This document shows positions 29,041 through 38,423 of a stretch of DNA of 64,000 nt, piece after piece. The notes beneath the pieces were generated by a model that worked only from the letters and a program-made list of their open reading frames with translations, searched no databases and was not told where the DNA came from. A program made the translations under genes and the position numbers. The DNA lies in NCBI GenBank assembly GCA_902615425.1, contig CACMPD010000005.1, positions 1-64,000 on the forward strand, in the 5' to 3' direction. The stretch is from an uncultured Pelagibacteraceae bacterium. Lineage in GTDB: Bacteria; Pseudomonadota; Alphaproteobacteria; Pelagibacterales; Pelagibacteraceae. Each line of letters starts with the position of its first letter. The first letter of the stretch is position 1.

Positions 29041-30399
29041 GTGTCAAGCAACGTTAATTATTGTAAATATTTACTTATGAATGTCTTAAATAGAAATATT
29101 AATAATATATTTTTTATTTTTGCATTATCGCATTTAATAATTTGGACACTGATTCCCTCTTTAACAAATAAAAATTTACCATTAGACACAATTGAAGCTT
29201 TAGCTTGGGGAAGTAATTTAGATTGGGGTTTTAATAAACATCCACCCATGAGTGCTTTTTTTCCTGAAGTATTTTTTCAAATCTTTGGTTCTCAAGATTG
29301 GGTTTATTATTTATTAAGTCAAATATTTGTGATAATTGCTTTTTATTACGTATTTAAATTTGGTTTTGAAATCTTTAGAGATTTAAAATTAAGTTTAATT
29401 TCTGTTTTATTATTAGTTTCTATCTATTTCTACAATTTCACCACTCCAGAATTTAATGTAAATGTTTGTCAATTACCATTTTGGTCATTAGTTGTTTATT
29501 ATTCATGGAAAATTTATTCATCACAGGAAATAAAATTTTCAGATTGTTTTCTAGTTGGATTATTTGGTGCGGTTGGTTTTTTATCTAAATATTTATTTAT
29601 CTATCTTTTGGTATCAATAGATTTATTGTTTATTTACTTAATCTTTTTCAAAAAAACTAAAAAATTTGATTTTAAATATTTAATAACAATTGAGGTCTTT
29701 TTAGTTTTATTAGTTCCTCATTTAATTTGGCTCTTTAACAATGATTTTATAACAATAACTTATGGATTAAATCGAACAGGATTAGAGGGTTCTGGTATTT
29801 TAGATCACATTAGTAATCCAGTATTATTTTTAACAAAACAAATTGGAATACTAGTTCCTTTCTTCTTTTTAATTTGGTTACTCACTAAACAGATAAAATT
29901 TAAGCTAAATACAAAAGATAAAAAATTGATGTTTCTACTATTTATTAACTTTATGCCTATTGTCTTAATGTTTCTGACATCACTTATTACTGGTTCAAAA
30001 ATTAGAACAATGTGGATGACGCCTTTTTATTTATTTTTTGGAGTTTTATTTTTATATCTTTTAAAATCACAAATTAATTTAAAAAAAATCAATTCATTTC
30101 TTTATGGATTTCTTTTTCTATTTTTTTTATCACCTATTCTTTATTCTTATGTTTCATTATCACAGACGGATAAACGAACGGATTATCCAGGAAAAGAAAT
30201 TGCAATGAAAATTCAATATGTTTGGGATCAAGATTTTGATAAAGAAATTCAATTTGTAACTGGCGATGAATGGAAAGCTGGGAACCTCTCATATCACTTA
30301 AAATCTAGACCAAAGTGGGAGGGATTTAATAATAAAGAGATACTCAATAACTCATCACAATTTATTTGTGTGGGTGATGTTTGTTTGGGAAGATATTAA
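29041..30399 (+). CDS. ArnT-like/GT39-type membrane glycosyltransferase (start may be ATG at 29077)
   Basis: Multi-TM, LDTIEALAWGSNLDWGFNKHPPMSAFFPEVF motif. Confidence 0.8.
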   Translation: MSSNVNYCKYLLMNVLNRNINNIFFIFALSHLIIWTLIPSLTNKNLPLDTIEALAWGSNLDWGFNKHPPMSAFFPEVFFQIFGSQDWVYYLLSQIFVIIAFYYVFKFGFEIFRDLKLSLISVLLLVSIYFYNFTTPEFNVNVCQLPFWSLVVYYSWKIYSSQEIKFSDCFLVGLFGAVGFLSKYLFIYLLVSIDLLFIYLIFFKKTKKFDFKYLITIEVFLVLLVPHLIWLFNNDFITITYGLNRTGLEGSGILDHISNPVLFLTKQIGILVPFFFLIWLLTKQIKFKLNTKDKKLMFLLFINFMPIVLMFLTSLITGSKIRTMWMTPFYLFFGVLFLYLLKSQINLKKINSFLYGFLFLFFLSPILYSYVSLSQTDKRTDYPGKEIAMKIQYVWDQDFDKEIQFVTGDEWKAGNLSYHLKSRPKWEGFNNKEILNNSSQFICVGDVCLGRY

Positions 30400-30406
30400 T
30401 TTTTAA

Positions 30407-31276
30407 ATGAAAATTAAAATTTTAGTACCTATTTATAACGACTGGCAATCAGTTTCAAAATTGCTGGACGAAATTGATAATAATATTTCAGATTTAGATC
30501 ACGAAATCTCTGTGATTATTGTCAATGATGCTTCAACACACGATCGTCAAGAGGAGCAAACAGATTTTAAAAATCTACTTTCAATTAAAATTCTAAATAT
30601 GAAAATTAATCAAGGTCATGCTAGATGTATTGCAACTGGATTGAAATATATCTTTGAAAAAGAAGACTTTGATTATGTAATTCCAATGGATGGAGATGGA
30701 GAAGATAGACCAGAAGAAATTAAAGAATTTATCAATCAAATTGATAATTCAAATAATTGTCCAATAGTAGGTGAAAGAGTGAAAAGATCGGAAAAATTAA
30801 TTTTTAAAATTTGCTATCAATTACATAAATTAATCACACTTACTTTTACTGGTAAATCAATTAAATTTGGAAATTATACATGCTTGCCAAAAAGCACAGT
30901 TGAAAAAATGATTAAAGAAAAAGCGACCTGGAATAGTTTTTCAGGATCATTAAAAAAAATTGAAAATAATTTATTGCCAATACCATCTACTAGAGGGAGT
31001 AGATATTTTGGTCCATCAAAAATGAGTTTTTTTAATTTGATAAAACATTCGCTTTCAATCATGAGTGTTTTTAGAAAAACATTTTTAATTCGCTCAGGTT
31101 TATTTATCATTTTGTATATTTTATTTATTAAGGGTAATGCCTCTGTGGTGACAGCATTGCCATTGTTATTTTTATTAATTGCTGTTTACTCAATTTCTAA
31201 TTTAGCTTTAAGAGAAAATACGGCTGAATTTGATAAAGCTTTATCTAACATAAACAATATTGAAAATATTAAATAA
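30407..31276 (+). CDS. Glycosyltransferase family 2 (DPM1-like)
   Basis: KILVPIYNDWQSVSKLLDEI, VNDAST, PMDGDGEDRPEEI motifs, two C-terminal TMs. Confidence 0.9.
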   Translation: MKIKILVPIYNDWQSVSKLLDEIDNNISDLDHEISVIIVNDASTHDRQEEQTDFKNLLSIKILNMKINQGHARCIATGLKYIFEKEDFDYVIPMDGDGEDRPEEIKEFINQIDNSNNCPIVGERVKRSEKLIFKICYQLHKLITLTFTGKSIKFGNYTCLPKSTVEKMIKEKATWNSFSGSLKKIENNLLPIPSTRGSRYFGPSKMSFFNLIKHSLSIMSVFRKTFLIRSGLFIILYILFIKGNASVVTALPLLFLLIAVYSISNLALRENTAEFDKALSNINNIENIK

Positions 31277-31281
31277 ATTTT

Positions 31282-32112
31282 ATGAAAAAATTTTTTTTTA
31301 TTCTTCTTATAAGTGTATTTCTTTTAGAACCATCGAATTTATTAAACAAAGTTAATGCGAAAGAAATTACAAATCTTCAATGGAAAAAAAGTGTAGCAAA
31401 AGGCAAGAAGCTTTCTAAGTTCAGAGAAACTGTCACCTCTCCAGCTTTAGGGGAAAAAGCTTGGAAGATAACATTGCTACCTCGAGATTGCGGCAGGGAT
31501 CAAGATGGTGATTATTCAGATTGTATAAATAATGGTAGAGATGCTGTGGTTGGACATGGCGGAGGAGATCGAGCAAGAAGTGAGTATTCAGCAAAACCGA
31601 GATATACAGGAGAGAAATGGATTTCAGTAAGTATTTTTATCCCAAAAGATTTTAAAACAGTCGAACCAGTTAGCACTTCTCTTTTTCAGATATATGAATG
31701 GGGAAATACTAATCAACAAAGACATCCTAGGATGATGCTTAGAGTTAAAAGAGGTAATTTAGAACCGAGATATTTCGCTGTAAATGGAATGGACTCTCAA
31801 GGATTGATATACAAGCATTTAAAGATTGATGACATGAGGGGCAAGTGGACAACTATTATATTTCATACCAAAATGTCTAAAGATCCAGACAAAGGATTTA
31901 TTAAGATGTATGTGGATGATGTACTCTATAATGATTACAAAGGAAGAACAGGTTATGGCGGCAAATTTTTTAATAAATTTGGAATTTATCATAGCTGGAT
32001 TAGTAGATGGAACGATGAATTACATGGAGAATACCCAACACAAGTTGTTTACTATGACAATCTTTTTAGAACAAGTAGTAAAGAAAAACTTTTAAAATTA
32101 ATTCAAAATTAA
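31282..32112 (+). CDS. Secreted polysaccharide-lyase-like protein (heparin lyase I-like fold family)
   Basis: Signal peptide; GGGDRARSEYSAKPRYTGEKWISVSIFIPKDF, GKWTTIIFHTKMSKDPDKGFIKMYVDDVL. Confidence 0.65.
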   Translation: MKKFFFILLISVFLLEPSNLLNKVNAKEITNLQWKKSVAKGKKLSKFRETVTSPALGEKAWKITLLPRDCGRDQDGDYSDCINNGRDAVVGHGGGDRARSEYSAKPRYTGEKWISVSIFIPKDFKTVEPVSTSLFQIYEWGNTNQQRHPRMMLRVKRGNLEPRYFAVNGMDSQGLIYKHLKIDDMRGKWTTIIFHTKMSKDPDKGFIKMYVDDVLYNDYKGRTGYGGKFFNKFGIYHSWISRWNDELHGEYPTQVVYYDNLFRTSSKEKLLKLIQN

Positions 32113-32116
32113 TTGT

Positions 32117-33394
32117 TTAAGCTCTTATCGTTGGTAGACAATAAAAATCAGCAGTATCTATTTTAGACGAATATTCTCTTCGCATATTCCATTTTTTATG
32201 AACCCCAGCGCTTGCAAGACTTAAAGTGGATCTGCCATATCTATAATTGGTGTTATCAATTGATCGCATTAAACTTTTTATTTTTTCATCTTTTTCAGAT
32301 GAAAATAAATTTTTTCTACCATCCTCATTACGCAGTCCTGTCAGCATCACACCCGCTTTTTGATAACGATAACCATTTTTGAATATATTTTCTAGTATCG
32401 CAACTGCAGCTTTAACAGTTTCAATGCTATTGTTTGTTGCAATTGGAAAATCAATTGTTTTAGCATTTGAATAATAACCATAGTCTCTTTGAAAAGGACT
32501 GGTTCGAACAAAAACTGTAATTGCTTTTGCAACTAAAGATTCTGATCTAATTTTTTCAGATGCATTCAAGCAGTAATTGGCAACTGCTTCTTTTAGTTCT
32601 TGAAATTTTTCAATTCTTTTACCAAATGACCTTGAAACTACACAACTCTTTCTTTTACTTTGGGTAGTTTCTAAATTGATACAAGGTATTCCTCTAAGCT
32701 CCATTGCAGTTCTAGAGCTTAAAACGTTAGAACATTTTTTAATCCAGGTATTAGATTTATTCTTAAGTTGTTTAGCATTGTAGATACCATTTTTTTGATA
32801 GAATTTTGTTAACTGCCTACCAACGCCCCATATGTCATTTATTTCAACTTTTTCTAAAATGGGGTCTAAATTTTCTATCCCAATTAAACTCGTTACCCCT
32901 GATTGTTTTTTCTTGGCGATATGATTTGCAACTTTGCTTAAAGTTTTAGTTTTAGCAATACCGATACTGGTTGGAATACCAGTCCATTGCAAAACTGTTT
33001 CTCTAATTTCTCTACCAACTTTTTCAACTTCAGAATCTGGAAAATTGGATAAGTCTATAAATGCTTCATCGATAGAATACACTTCTATTTCAGTATTAAA
33101 TCTTTTAAGTGTTCTCATTACTCTTCTAGATAAATCGCCATATAAAGAATAATTTGATGAAAAAACCTCAACTTTATTTTTAACAATAATATCTTTTGCT
33201 TTAAAATAAGGTTCACCCATTTTAATCCCCAAAGCTTTTGCTTCATTGGATCTAGAAATAATGCAACCATCATTATTTGATAGTACAACTACAGGTTTTT
33301 TTCTTATTCTTGGATTGAATAATCTTTCACATGAAACATAGAAAGAGTTACAATCAACTAAGCCTATTTTTTTAGTACGTTGAATGGATGACAT
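32117..33394 (-). CDS. umuC: Y-family DNA polymerase V catalytic subunit
   Basis: GLVDCNSFYVSCERLFNPRIRKKPVVVLSNNDGCIISRSNEAKALGIKMGEP; SIDEAFIDLS. Confidence 0.96.
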   Translation of the reverse strand: MSSIQRTKKIGLVDCNSFYVSCERLFNPRIRKKPVVVLSNNDGCIISRSNEAKALGIKMGEPYFKAKDIIVKNKVEVFSSNYSLYGDLSRRVMRTLKRFNTEIEVYSIDEAFIDLSNFPDSEVEKVGREIRETVLQWTGIPTSIGIAKTKTLSKVANHIAKKKQSGVTSLIGIENLDPILEKVEINDIWGVGRQLTKFYQKNGIYNAKQLKNKSNTWIKKCSNVLSSRTAMELRGIPCINLETTQSKRKSCVVSRSFGKRIEKFQELKEAVANYCLNASEKIRSESLVAKAITVFVRTSPFQRDYGYYSNAKTIDFPIATNNSIETVKAAVAILENIFKNGYRYQKAGVMLTGLRNEDGRKNLFSSEKDEKIKSLMRSIDNTNYRYGRSTLSLASAGVHKKWNMRREYSSKIDTADFYCLPTIRA

Positions 33395-33767
33395 AAGTCA
33401 CAACCCCCCAAATAAAGACATCTTCTTCTTCATTTATCAAAATTCTATTAGAAAAATCTTTAGAGCCTGAGGATAGAAATTTTTTATCTCTTTCTTGAAC
33501 TAAAGTTTTAACTACAAGCTCGTCATGAACATTTGCAATAACGGTTGAAAAGTTTTTTGGTTTTAAACTTTTGTCGACAACTAATAAATCCCCGTCATTA
33601 ATCCCAACATCGACCATAGATTTTCCCTGTACTCGGATGATGAAAGTGGCAGGAACATTTTTGATTAAATGCATGTTTAGATCGATATCTTCTTCGATAT
33701 AATCAGTTGCAGGCGATGGAAAACCAGCGCCAGCTTTATGCAGATAATAAGGAATAGTCAGCTTCAT
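33372..33767 (-). CDS. umuD: S24-family autoproteolytic UmuD
   Basis: AGAGFPSPATDYIEEDIDLN (cleavage region), VQGKSMVDVGINDGDLLVVDKSL. Confidence 0.95.
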   Translation of the reverse strand: MKLTIPYYLHKAGAGFPSPATDYIEEDIDLNMHLIKNVPATFIIRVQGKSMVDVGINDGDLLVVDKSLKPKNFSTVIANVHDELVVKTLVQERDKKFLSSGSKDFSNRILINEEEDVFIWGVVTYVIHSTY

Positions 33768-33782
33768 GTTCTTGTTTTGTTC
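33768..33782 (-). promoter_or_regulatory. Putative LexA (SOS) box of umuDC
   Basis: GTTC-TTGTTTT-GTTC, exact match to the alphaproteobacterial GTTC-N7-GTTC consensus; upstream TTGACT-N17-TACAAA promoter-like element on the minus strand. Confidence 0.75.
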
Positions 33783-33930
33783 TTATTTGTAGCGCAGTTA
33801 TACAATGCAGTCAATAGGTTGTATTTTGAGTCCGTAATTGAATCAAAACTGAATCAAAACGTGAACATCGAAACTATATTTTGTATGCTTGTGGATAACT
33901 TTAACCAAGGATAGTTTAATTGAATATCAA

Positions 33931-34479
33931 ATGAGAGTAATTTTAATAATTTTAATTTCAATACTAACCTTAAATTCTCAAGTTATGGCATACGAGGAAG
34001 CAAATTATGAAATAGTAAAAGAAAATAAAGAATATGAAATCAGAAAATATTCTGATCGTTTAGTCATTGAAACAAATTCCATACAAGGTAATGGTTTTAG
34101 AAAACTGTTTAACTATATTTCAGGAAATAATGAGGAGAAAAAAGAAATTAAAATGACAGTTCCTGTTACTCAAGAGGTCAAAAATGGAAATATGACAATG
34201 CAATTTTATCTACCTTCAAAATTTAATAAAGAAAATACGCCAAAGCCATCCAATTCAGAAATAAAGGTTTTAACTATAGAGGGTGGGTACTTTGCTGTTA
34301 TTAAATATTCTGGAAGATCTTCAGATCAAAACTTTTTAAAGAACAAAGACATCTTAGAAAAACAGCTTAAACAAGATAATATTACTATTTTAAGTCCTCC
34401 AATAAGAGCATCTTATAATTCACCATTTACTTTGCCAATGTTAAAAAGAAATGAAGTAATGTATAGAATAGACTTATAA
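33931..34479 (+). CDS. SOUL heme-binding family protein, secreted (ORF extends to 33889)
   Basis: Signal peptide MRVILIILISILTLNSQVMA; YEIVKENKEYEIRKYSDRLVIET, KKEIKMTVPVTQEV. Confidence 0.88.
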   Translation: MRVILIILISILTLNSQVMAYEEANYEIVKENKEYEIRKYSDRLVIETNSIQGNGFRKLFNYISGNNEEKKEIKMTVPVTQEVKNGNMTMQFYLPSKFNKENTPKPSNSEIKVLTIEGGYFAVIKYSGRSSDQNFLKNKDILEKQLKQDNITILSPPIRASYNSPFTLPMLKRNEVMYRIDL

Positions 34480-34842
34480 ATGAAAAAATTAGTTTGCCAT
34501 TGTGGTGCTGTAGAAGCAGAAATTAATTTAGATGGAGATTTATCTAAAGTAATAAAATGTAATTGTTCTATTTGTAAAAGAAAAGGAGCGATCATGTCGA
34601 TGGTAAAAAATGAAGATTTTAAAATTACTAAAGGTGAAGATAAATTAAAACTTTATCAATTTCATTCAAAAGTAGCGAAACATTACTTTTGTTCTGACTG
34701 TGGGATTTACACACATCATAATCCAAGAATCAATCCGGCAATGACAGGATTTAATGTTGGTTGTATTGATGAAATAAATACTTTCGATATGAAAGAAGTT
34801 CCAGTAAACGATGGTCAAAATCATCCATTAGATAAAAAATAA
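34480..34842 (+). CDS. GFA family (glutathione-dependent formaldehyde-activating enzyme-like) protein
   Basis: CHCGAVEAEI, CNCSICKRKGA, YFCSDCGIYTHH Zn ligands. Confidence 0.9.
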   Translation: MKKLVCHCGAVEAEINLDGDLSKVIKCNCSICKRKGAIMSMVKNEDFKITKGEDKLKLYQFHSKVAKHYFCSDCGIYTHHNPRINPAMTGFNVGCIDEINTFDMKEVPVNDGQNHPLDKK

Positions 34843-34847
34843 TTTTC

Positions 34848-35777
34848 ATGCAACAATTCAGCTTATGCTTTGGTAAGGTAAAAAAAGATTGTTTAAAGTT
34901 TATTAAATCTCAAGAAACAAAAGCAGATAAATTTAAGAATAAGGAAAGAATGATAAAGTCTTTCTTAATTCCATTATGTTTTTGGATTAGTAAAAAAGCT
35001 GATAAAAAAAGACCTTATTTTGTGGGTTTAGCAGGAGGTCAAGGTACAGGCAAAACCACAATTAGTTCACTCATAAAAATTATTTTAACAAAGTACTTTA
35101 AATTAAAGGTTTTTAGAATTTCTATAGATGATTTTTATAAAACCAGAAGAGAAAGAATTAATTTATCTAATAAAATTCACCCAATGCTTTTAACTAGAGG
35201 AGTACCAGGAACACATGATATTAATATGATGTTGAGTTTTTTTAGAAAGACAAAAAGTAGAAAATTTAAAAGGTTGAAGTTGCCAACATTTAATAAAGCA
35301 ATAGATGACCGATTTCACAAAAAGAATTGGTATGATTTAAAAGTTAGACCTGATGTAATTATTTTTGAAGGTTGGTGCGTTGGTGCAAAATCAGAAAAAA
35401 ATAAAACTTTAAAGAAAAATATCAATTCTCTGGAAAAAGCCAAAGATCAAAAACAAATTTGGAGAAAATACGTAAACCGGCAATTGAAATCAAAATACAA
35501 AAACTTATATTCTCAACTTAATTGTTTGATTTATTTAAAAGCAAAAAATTTTAGTTTGCTTCAGAAATGGAGATTGAAACAAGAGAGAAAACTTTGGGTG
35601 AAAAGTAAAATAAAATCGAATTTAAAAATAATGAGTAGAGGAGATGTCATCAATTTTATGCAGACATATCAAAGAATAACCCAGAATATGTTTAAAAATA
35701 TGCCTAAATACGCATCTATAATATTTAATCTAAATAGTAACCATCAGATCAAATCTGCAGTATATAAAAGTAAATGA
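34848..35777 (+). CDS. D-glycerate 3-kinase / P-loop kinase
   Basis: GLAGGQGTGKTTIS, SIDDFYKTRRER, RGVPGTHD, FEGWCVGA motifs. Confidence 0.85.
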   Translation: MQQFSLCFGKVKKDCLKFIKSQETKADKFKNKERMIKSFLIPLCFWISKKADKKRPYFVGLAGGQGTGKTTISSLIKIILTKYFKLKVFRISIDDFYKTRRERINLSNKIHPMLLTRGVPGTHDINMMLSFFRKTKSRKFKRLKLPTFNKAIDDRFHKKNWYDLKVRPDVIIFEGWCVGAKSEKNKTLKKNINSLEKAKDQKQIWRKYVNRQLKSKYKNLYSQLNCLIYLKAKNFSLLQKWRLKQERKLWVKSKIKSNLKIMSRGDVINFMQTYQRITQNMFKNMPKYASIIFNLNSNHQIKSAVYKSK

Positions 35778-37069
35778 AAAAAATAATTTTAATTTTTTTT
35801 GGAACATTCTTTTTATCCGCTCAAGTAAATGCTGAGACCTTTTCTAGTGCTTTATCAAAAGCCTATAAAAATAATTCAGAGCTTAACGCAGAAAGAGAAA
35901 ATATTAATGTTTCTGAGCAAGATCTAAATATTGCAAGAGGATCTTATTTACCAACCATTACACTTGAGGGAACTAAAAGTCAGGAAGATACCAACAAACT
36001 TACTAATCAAAGTGGGGGAGATGCTTCAATTAGTGATGTGGATCCTTCAACAAGATCAGTTTCAATTACTCAAACTTTAATAGATTTTGGAAGAGGTGCA
36101 GATCTTGCAAAAAATAAGATAGGCATTGATCTCGCGAAAGCGAAATTATTAAAAAAAGAACAAGATATTCTATATAAAACTACCGAGGCTTACACTGGGT
36201 TAATTTCAGCAAATGAAAAGTTGGAAATTAATAGGTCAAACGTTGATCTTTTAAGTAGACAAGTTGAAACCGATAGAATTAGACTTAGTAGAGGTCAAAT
36301 TTCTTTATCAGATGTTTCTCAATCAGAATCCTCTTTAGCAGGCGCTGAGGCACAATTTATTAAAGCACAAAATGATTTATTAACTAGTAAATTAAATTAT
36401 GAAAATATTATAGGTAGCATCAATGATGTGCAATCATTGGATAAAAGTTCAATTATTAATTACGAACTTCCAGGAAATCTTAATTCAGCAATTGAGCTTT
36501 CAAAAAAAAATAATCCTGATTTAATAATTGCAAAGTTAGAGTATGAACAATCTATTAAAGATAAATCAATAGCTAAATCTGATTTAGCACCTACTGCGAA
36601 ATTATCTTTTGAAAGATCATATACTGAAGATTTAAATACAACATATGATGAGAGAGAAAAAGATACTGTTAAAGCAACTGTTTCATGGCCTTTTTTTTCA
36701 GGTGGAAAAAACATTGCTAAATATAAAAAAAATCAAAGTTTAGAAAATAGAAAAAGATTGATTTTGGATAGTGCTATAAAACAAAATCAAACTGATGTAG
36801 CTAGCGCATGGTCTAATTATCAATCTAATAGAAGTTTACTGAATTCTGTTCAATCCCAAGTTAAAGCAGCTGAAATTGCTAATGAGGGAATTACGGCTGA
36901 ATATAATAGTGGGGCAGGAAGAACAACTTTAGAGGTCATTCAATCCAACTCATTACTTTTGAATGCTCAAATTTCTTTGGCAGATTCTGAGAGAAATTAC
37001 ATTTTATCTCAGTTCAATTTGTTAAAGTCCTTAGGATTGCTAAACAGCGATTACCTGAAAATAAGATAA
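35774..37069 (+). CDS. tolC: TolC family outer membrane efflux protein
   Basis: Signal peptide, coiled-coil repeats, RSVSITQTLIDFGRG, VSWPFFSGGKN, AEYNSGAGRTTLEVIQSN. Confidence 0.92.
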   Translation: MKKIILIFFGTFFLSAQVNAETFSSALSKAYKNNSELNAERENINVSEQDLNIARGSYLPTITLEGTKSQEDTNKLTNQSGGDASISDVDPSTRSVSITQTLIDFGRGADLAKNKIGIDLAKAKLLKKEQDILYKTTEAYTGLISANEKLEINRSNVDLLSRQVETDRIRLSRGQISLSDVSQSESSLAGAEAQFIKAQNDLLTSKLNYENIIGSINDVQSLDKSSIINYELPGNLNSAIELSKKNNPDLIIAKLEYEQSIKDKSIAKSDLAPTAKLSFERSYTEDLNTTYDEREKDTVKATVSWPFFSGGKNIAKYKKNQSLENRKRLILDSAIKQNQTDVASAWSNYQSNRSLLNSVQSQVKAAEIANEGITAEYNSGAGRTTLEVIQSNSLLLNAQISLADSERNYILSQFNLLKSLGLLNSDYLKIR

Positions 37070-37110
37070 TTATTGGTTTTTTGAAGAAAAATAAAATATC
37101 TTGCCAATGA

Positions 37111-37125
37111 GAACAAAATGTGTAC
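37111..37125 (+). promoter_or_regulatory. Degenerate LexA-box-like motif upstream of recA
   Basis: GAAC-AAAATGT-GTAC (one mismatch to GAAC-N7-GAAC), between TTGCCA and TACATT promoter-like hexamers. Confidence 0.45.
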
Positions 37126-37174
37126 ATTTACTATATGATTCGAGTGTTAAAAAAAGCAAGAAAAGAGGCAAAAA

Positions 37175-38323
37175 ATGACAAAAAATAACTTAAAAGTAGT
37201 TAAATCTACGAAAGATCAAGAATTGGATATTAAAGAAAAAAATAAAGCATTAGATGCTGCGATTAGCCAGATAACTGACAATTTTGGAAAAGGTTCAGTT
37301 ATGAAGCTGGGCGAAAAAAGAGCGATGGATATCGAGTCGATATCTACAGGTTCTTTAAGTTTAGATTTAGCTTTAGGAATAGGTGGTTTACCTAAAGGAA
37401 GAATTATTGAGGTTTATGGACCAGAGAGTTCTGGAAAAACAACATTAGCATTACAAGTAGTTGCTGAAGCCCAAAAAGCGGGTGGAATTTGTGCATTCGT
37501 TGATGCAGAGCATGCTTTAGATCCAGTCTATGCAAAAAAATTAGGAGTGAATACTGAAGAGCTTTTAATTTCTCAACCAGATGCAGGTGAGCAAGCTTTA
37601 GAAATCGCTGATACGTTAGTAAAATCAGGCTCTATTTCAGTTATCGTAATTGACTCTGTTGCAGCTTTAACTCCAAAAGCTGAAATTGAAGGTGAGATGG
37701 GTGATCATCATGTTGGTCTTCAATCAAGATTAATGAGTCAGGCTTTAAGAAAATTAACTGGTTCAATTTCAAATACAAACACAATGATGATTTTCATTAA
37801 CCAAATTAGAATGAAAATTGGAGTTATGTTTGGAAGTCCAGAAACAACATCAGGTGGAAATGCGTTGAAGTTTTATTCATCTGTAAGAATGGATATTAGA
37901 AGAATTGGTGCTATCAAGGATAAAGACGAAATTATTGGAAATACCACAAGAGTAAAAGTAGTTAAGAATAAAGTTGCACCACCATTTAAAGTTGTTGAGT
38001 TTGACTTAATGTATGGCAGAGGAATTAGTAAAATGGGTGAGTTAGTTGACCTAGGTGCTAAAGCTGACATTATTGAAAAATCAGGAGCATGGTATGCTTA
38101 TAAGGGTGAAAAAATAGGCCAAGGTAGAGAAAACGCAAAAACTTATCTTGCTCAAAATCCTAAAGTCGCTGCAGAAATAGAAATGGCAATTAGAGAAAAA
38201 GCAGGTGTGATTTCAAAGAAAATTGAAGGAAATCCATTAAGTCCTGAAAAAATTGAAAAAGAGAAGAAAGTAGCTGAAAAAGAAGAGGCTGCAAAAGAAG
38301 CTACTCCTTCTAAAAAGAACTGA
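37175..38323 (+). CDS. recA: Recombinase A
   Basis: [56 protein letters not shown]. Confidence 0.99.
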   Translation: MTKNNLKVVKSTKDQELDIKEKNKALDAAISQITDNFGKGSVMKLGEKRAMDIESISTGSLSLDLALGIGGLPKGRIIEVYGPESSGKTTLALQVVAEAQKAGGICAFVDAEHALDPVYAKKLGVNTEELLISQPDAGEQALEIADTLVKSGSISVIVIDSVAALTPKAEIEGEMGDHHVGLQSRLMSQALRKLTGSISNTNTMMIFINQIRMKIGVMFGSPETTSGGNALKFYSSVRMDIRRIGAIKDKDEIIGNTTRVKVVKNKVAPPFKVVEFDLMYGRGISKMGELVDLGAKADIIEKSGAWYAYKGEKIGQGRENAKTYLAQNPKVAAEIEMAIREKAGVISKKIEGNPLSPEKIEKEKKVAEKEEAAKEATPSKKN

Positions 38324-38347
38324 AATTAAAGGTCATCTTTAAATTAT

Positions 38348-38373
38348 AAAAGGCGCTTGTTATAAGCGCCTTT
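38348..38373 (+). terminator. Terminator hairpin after recA
   Basis: AAAGGCGCTT-gttat-AAGCGCCTTT perfect 10-bp stem. Confidence 0.85.
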
Positions 38374-38423
38374 CCCCCTTTATCCCTAACTAGACATAGA
38401 ATAAAAAAGCTGTATTTTAAAGT

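Noticed and set aside
33372-33394. Possible frameshift between umuD and umuC
   Set aside because: Simple 23-bp operon overlap between two intact, full-length genes.
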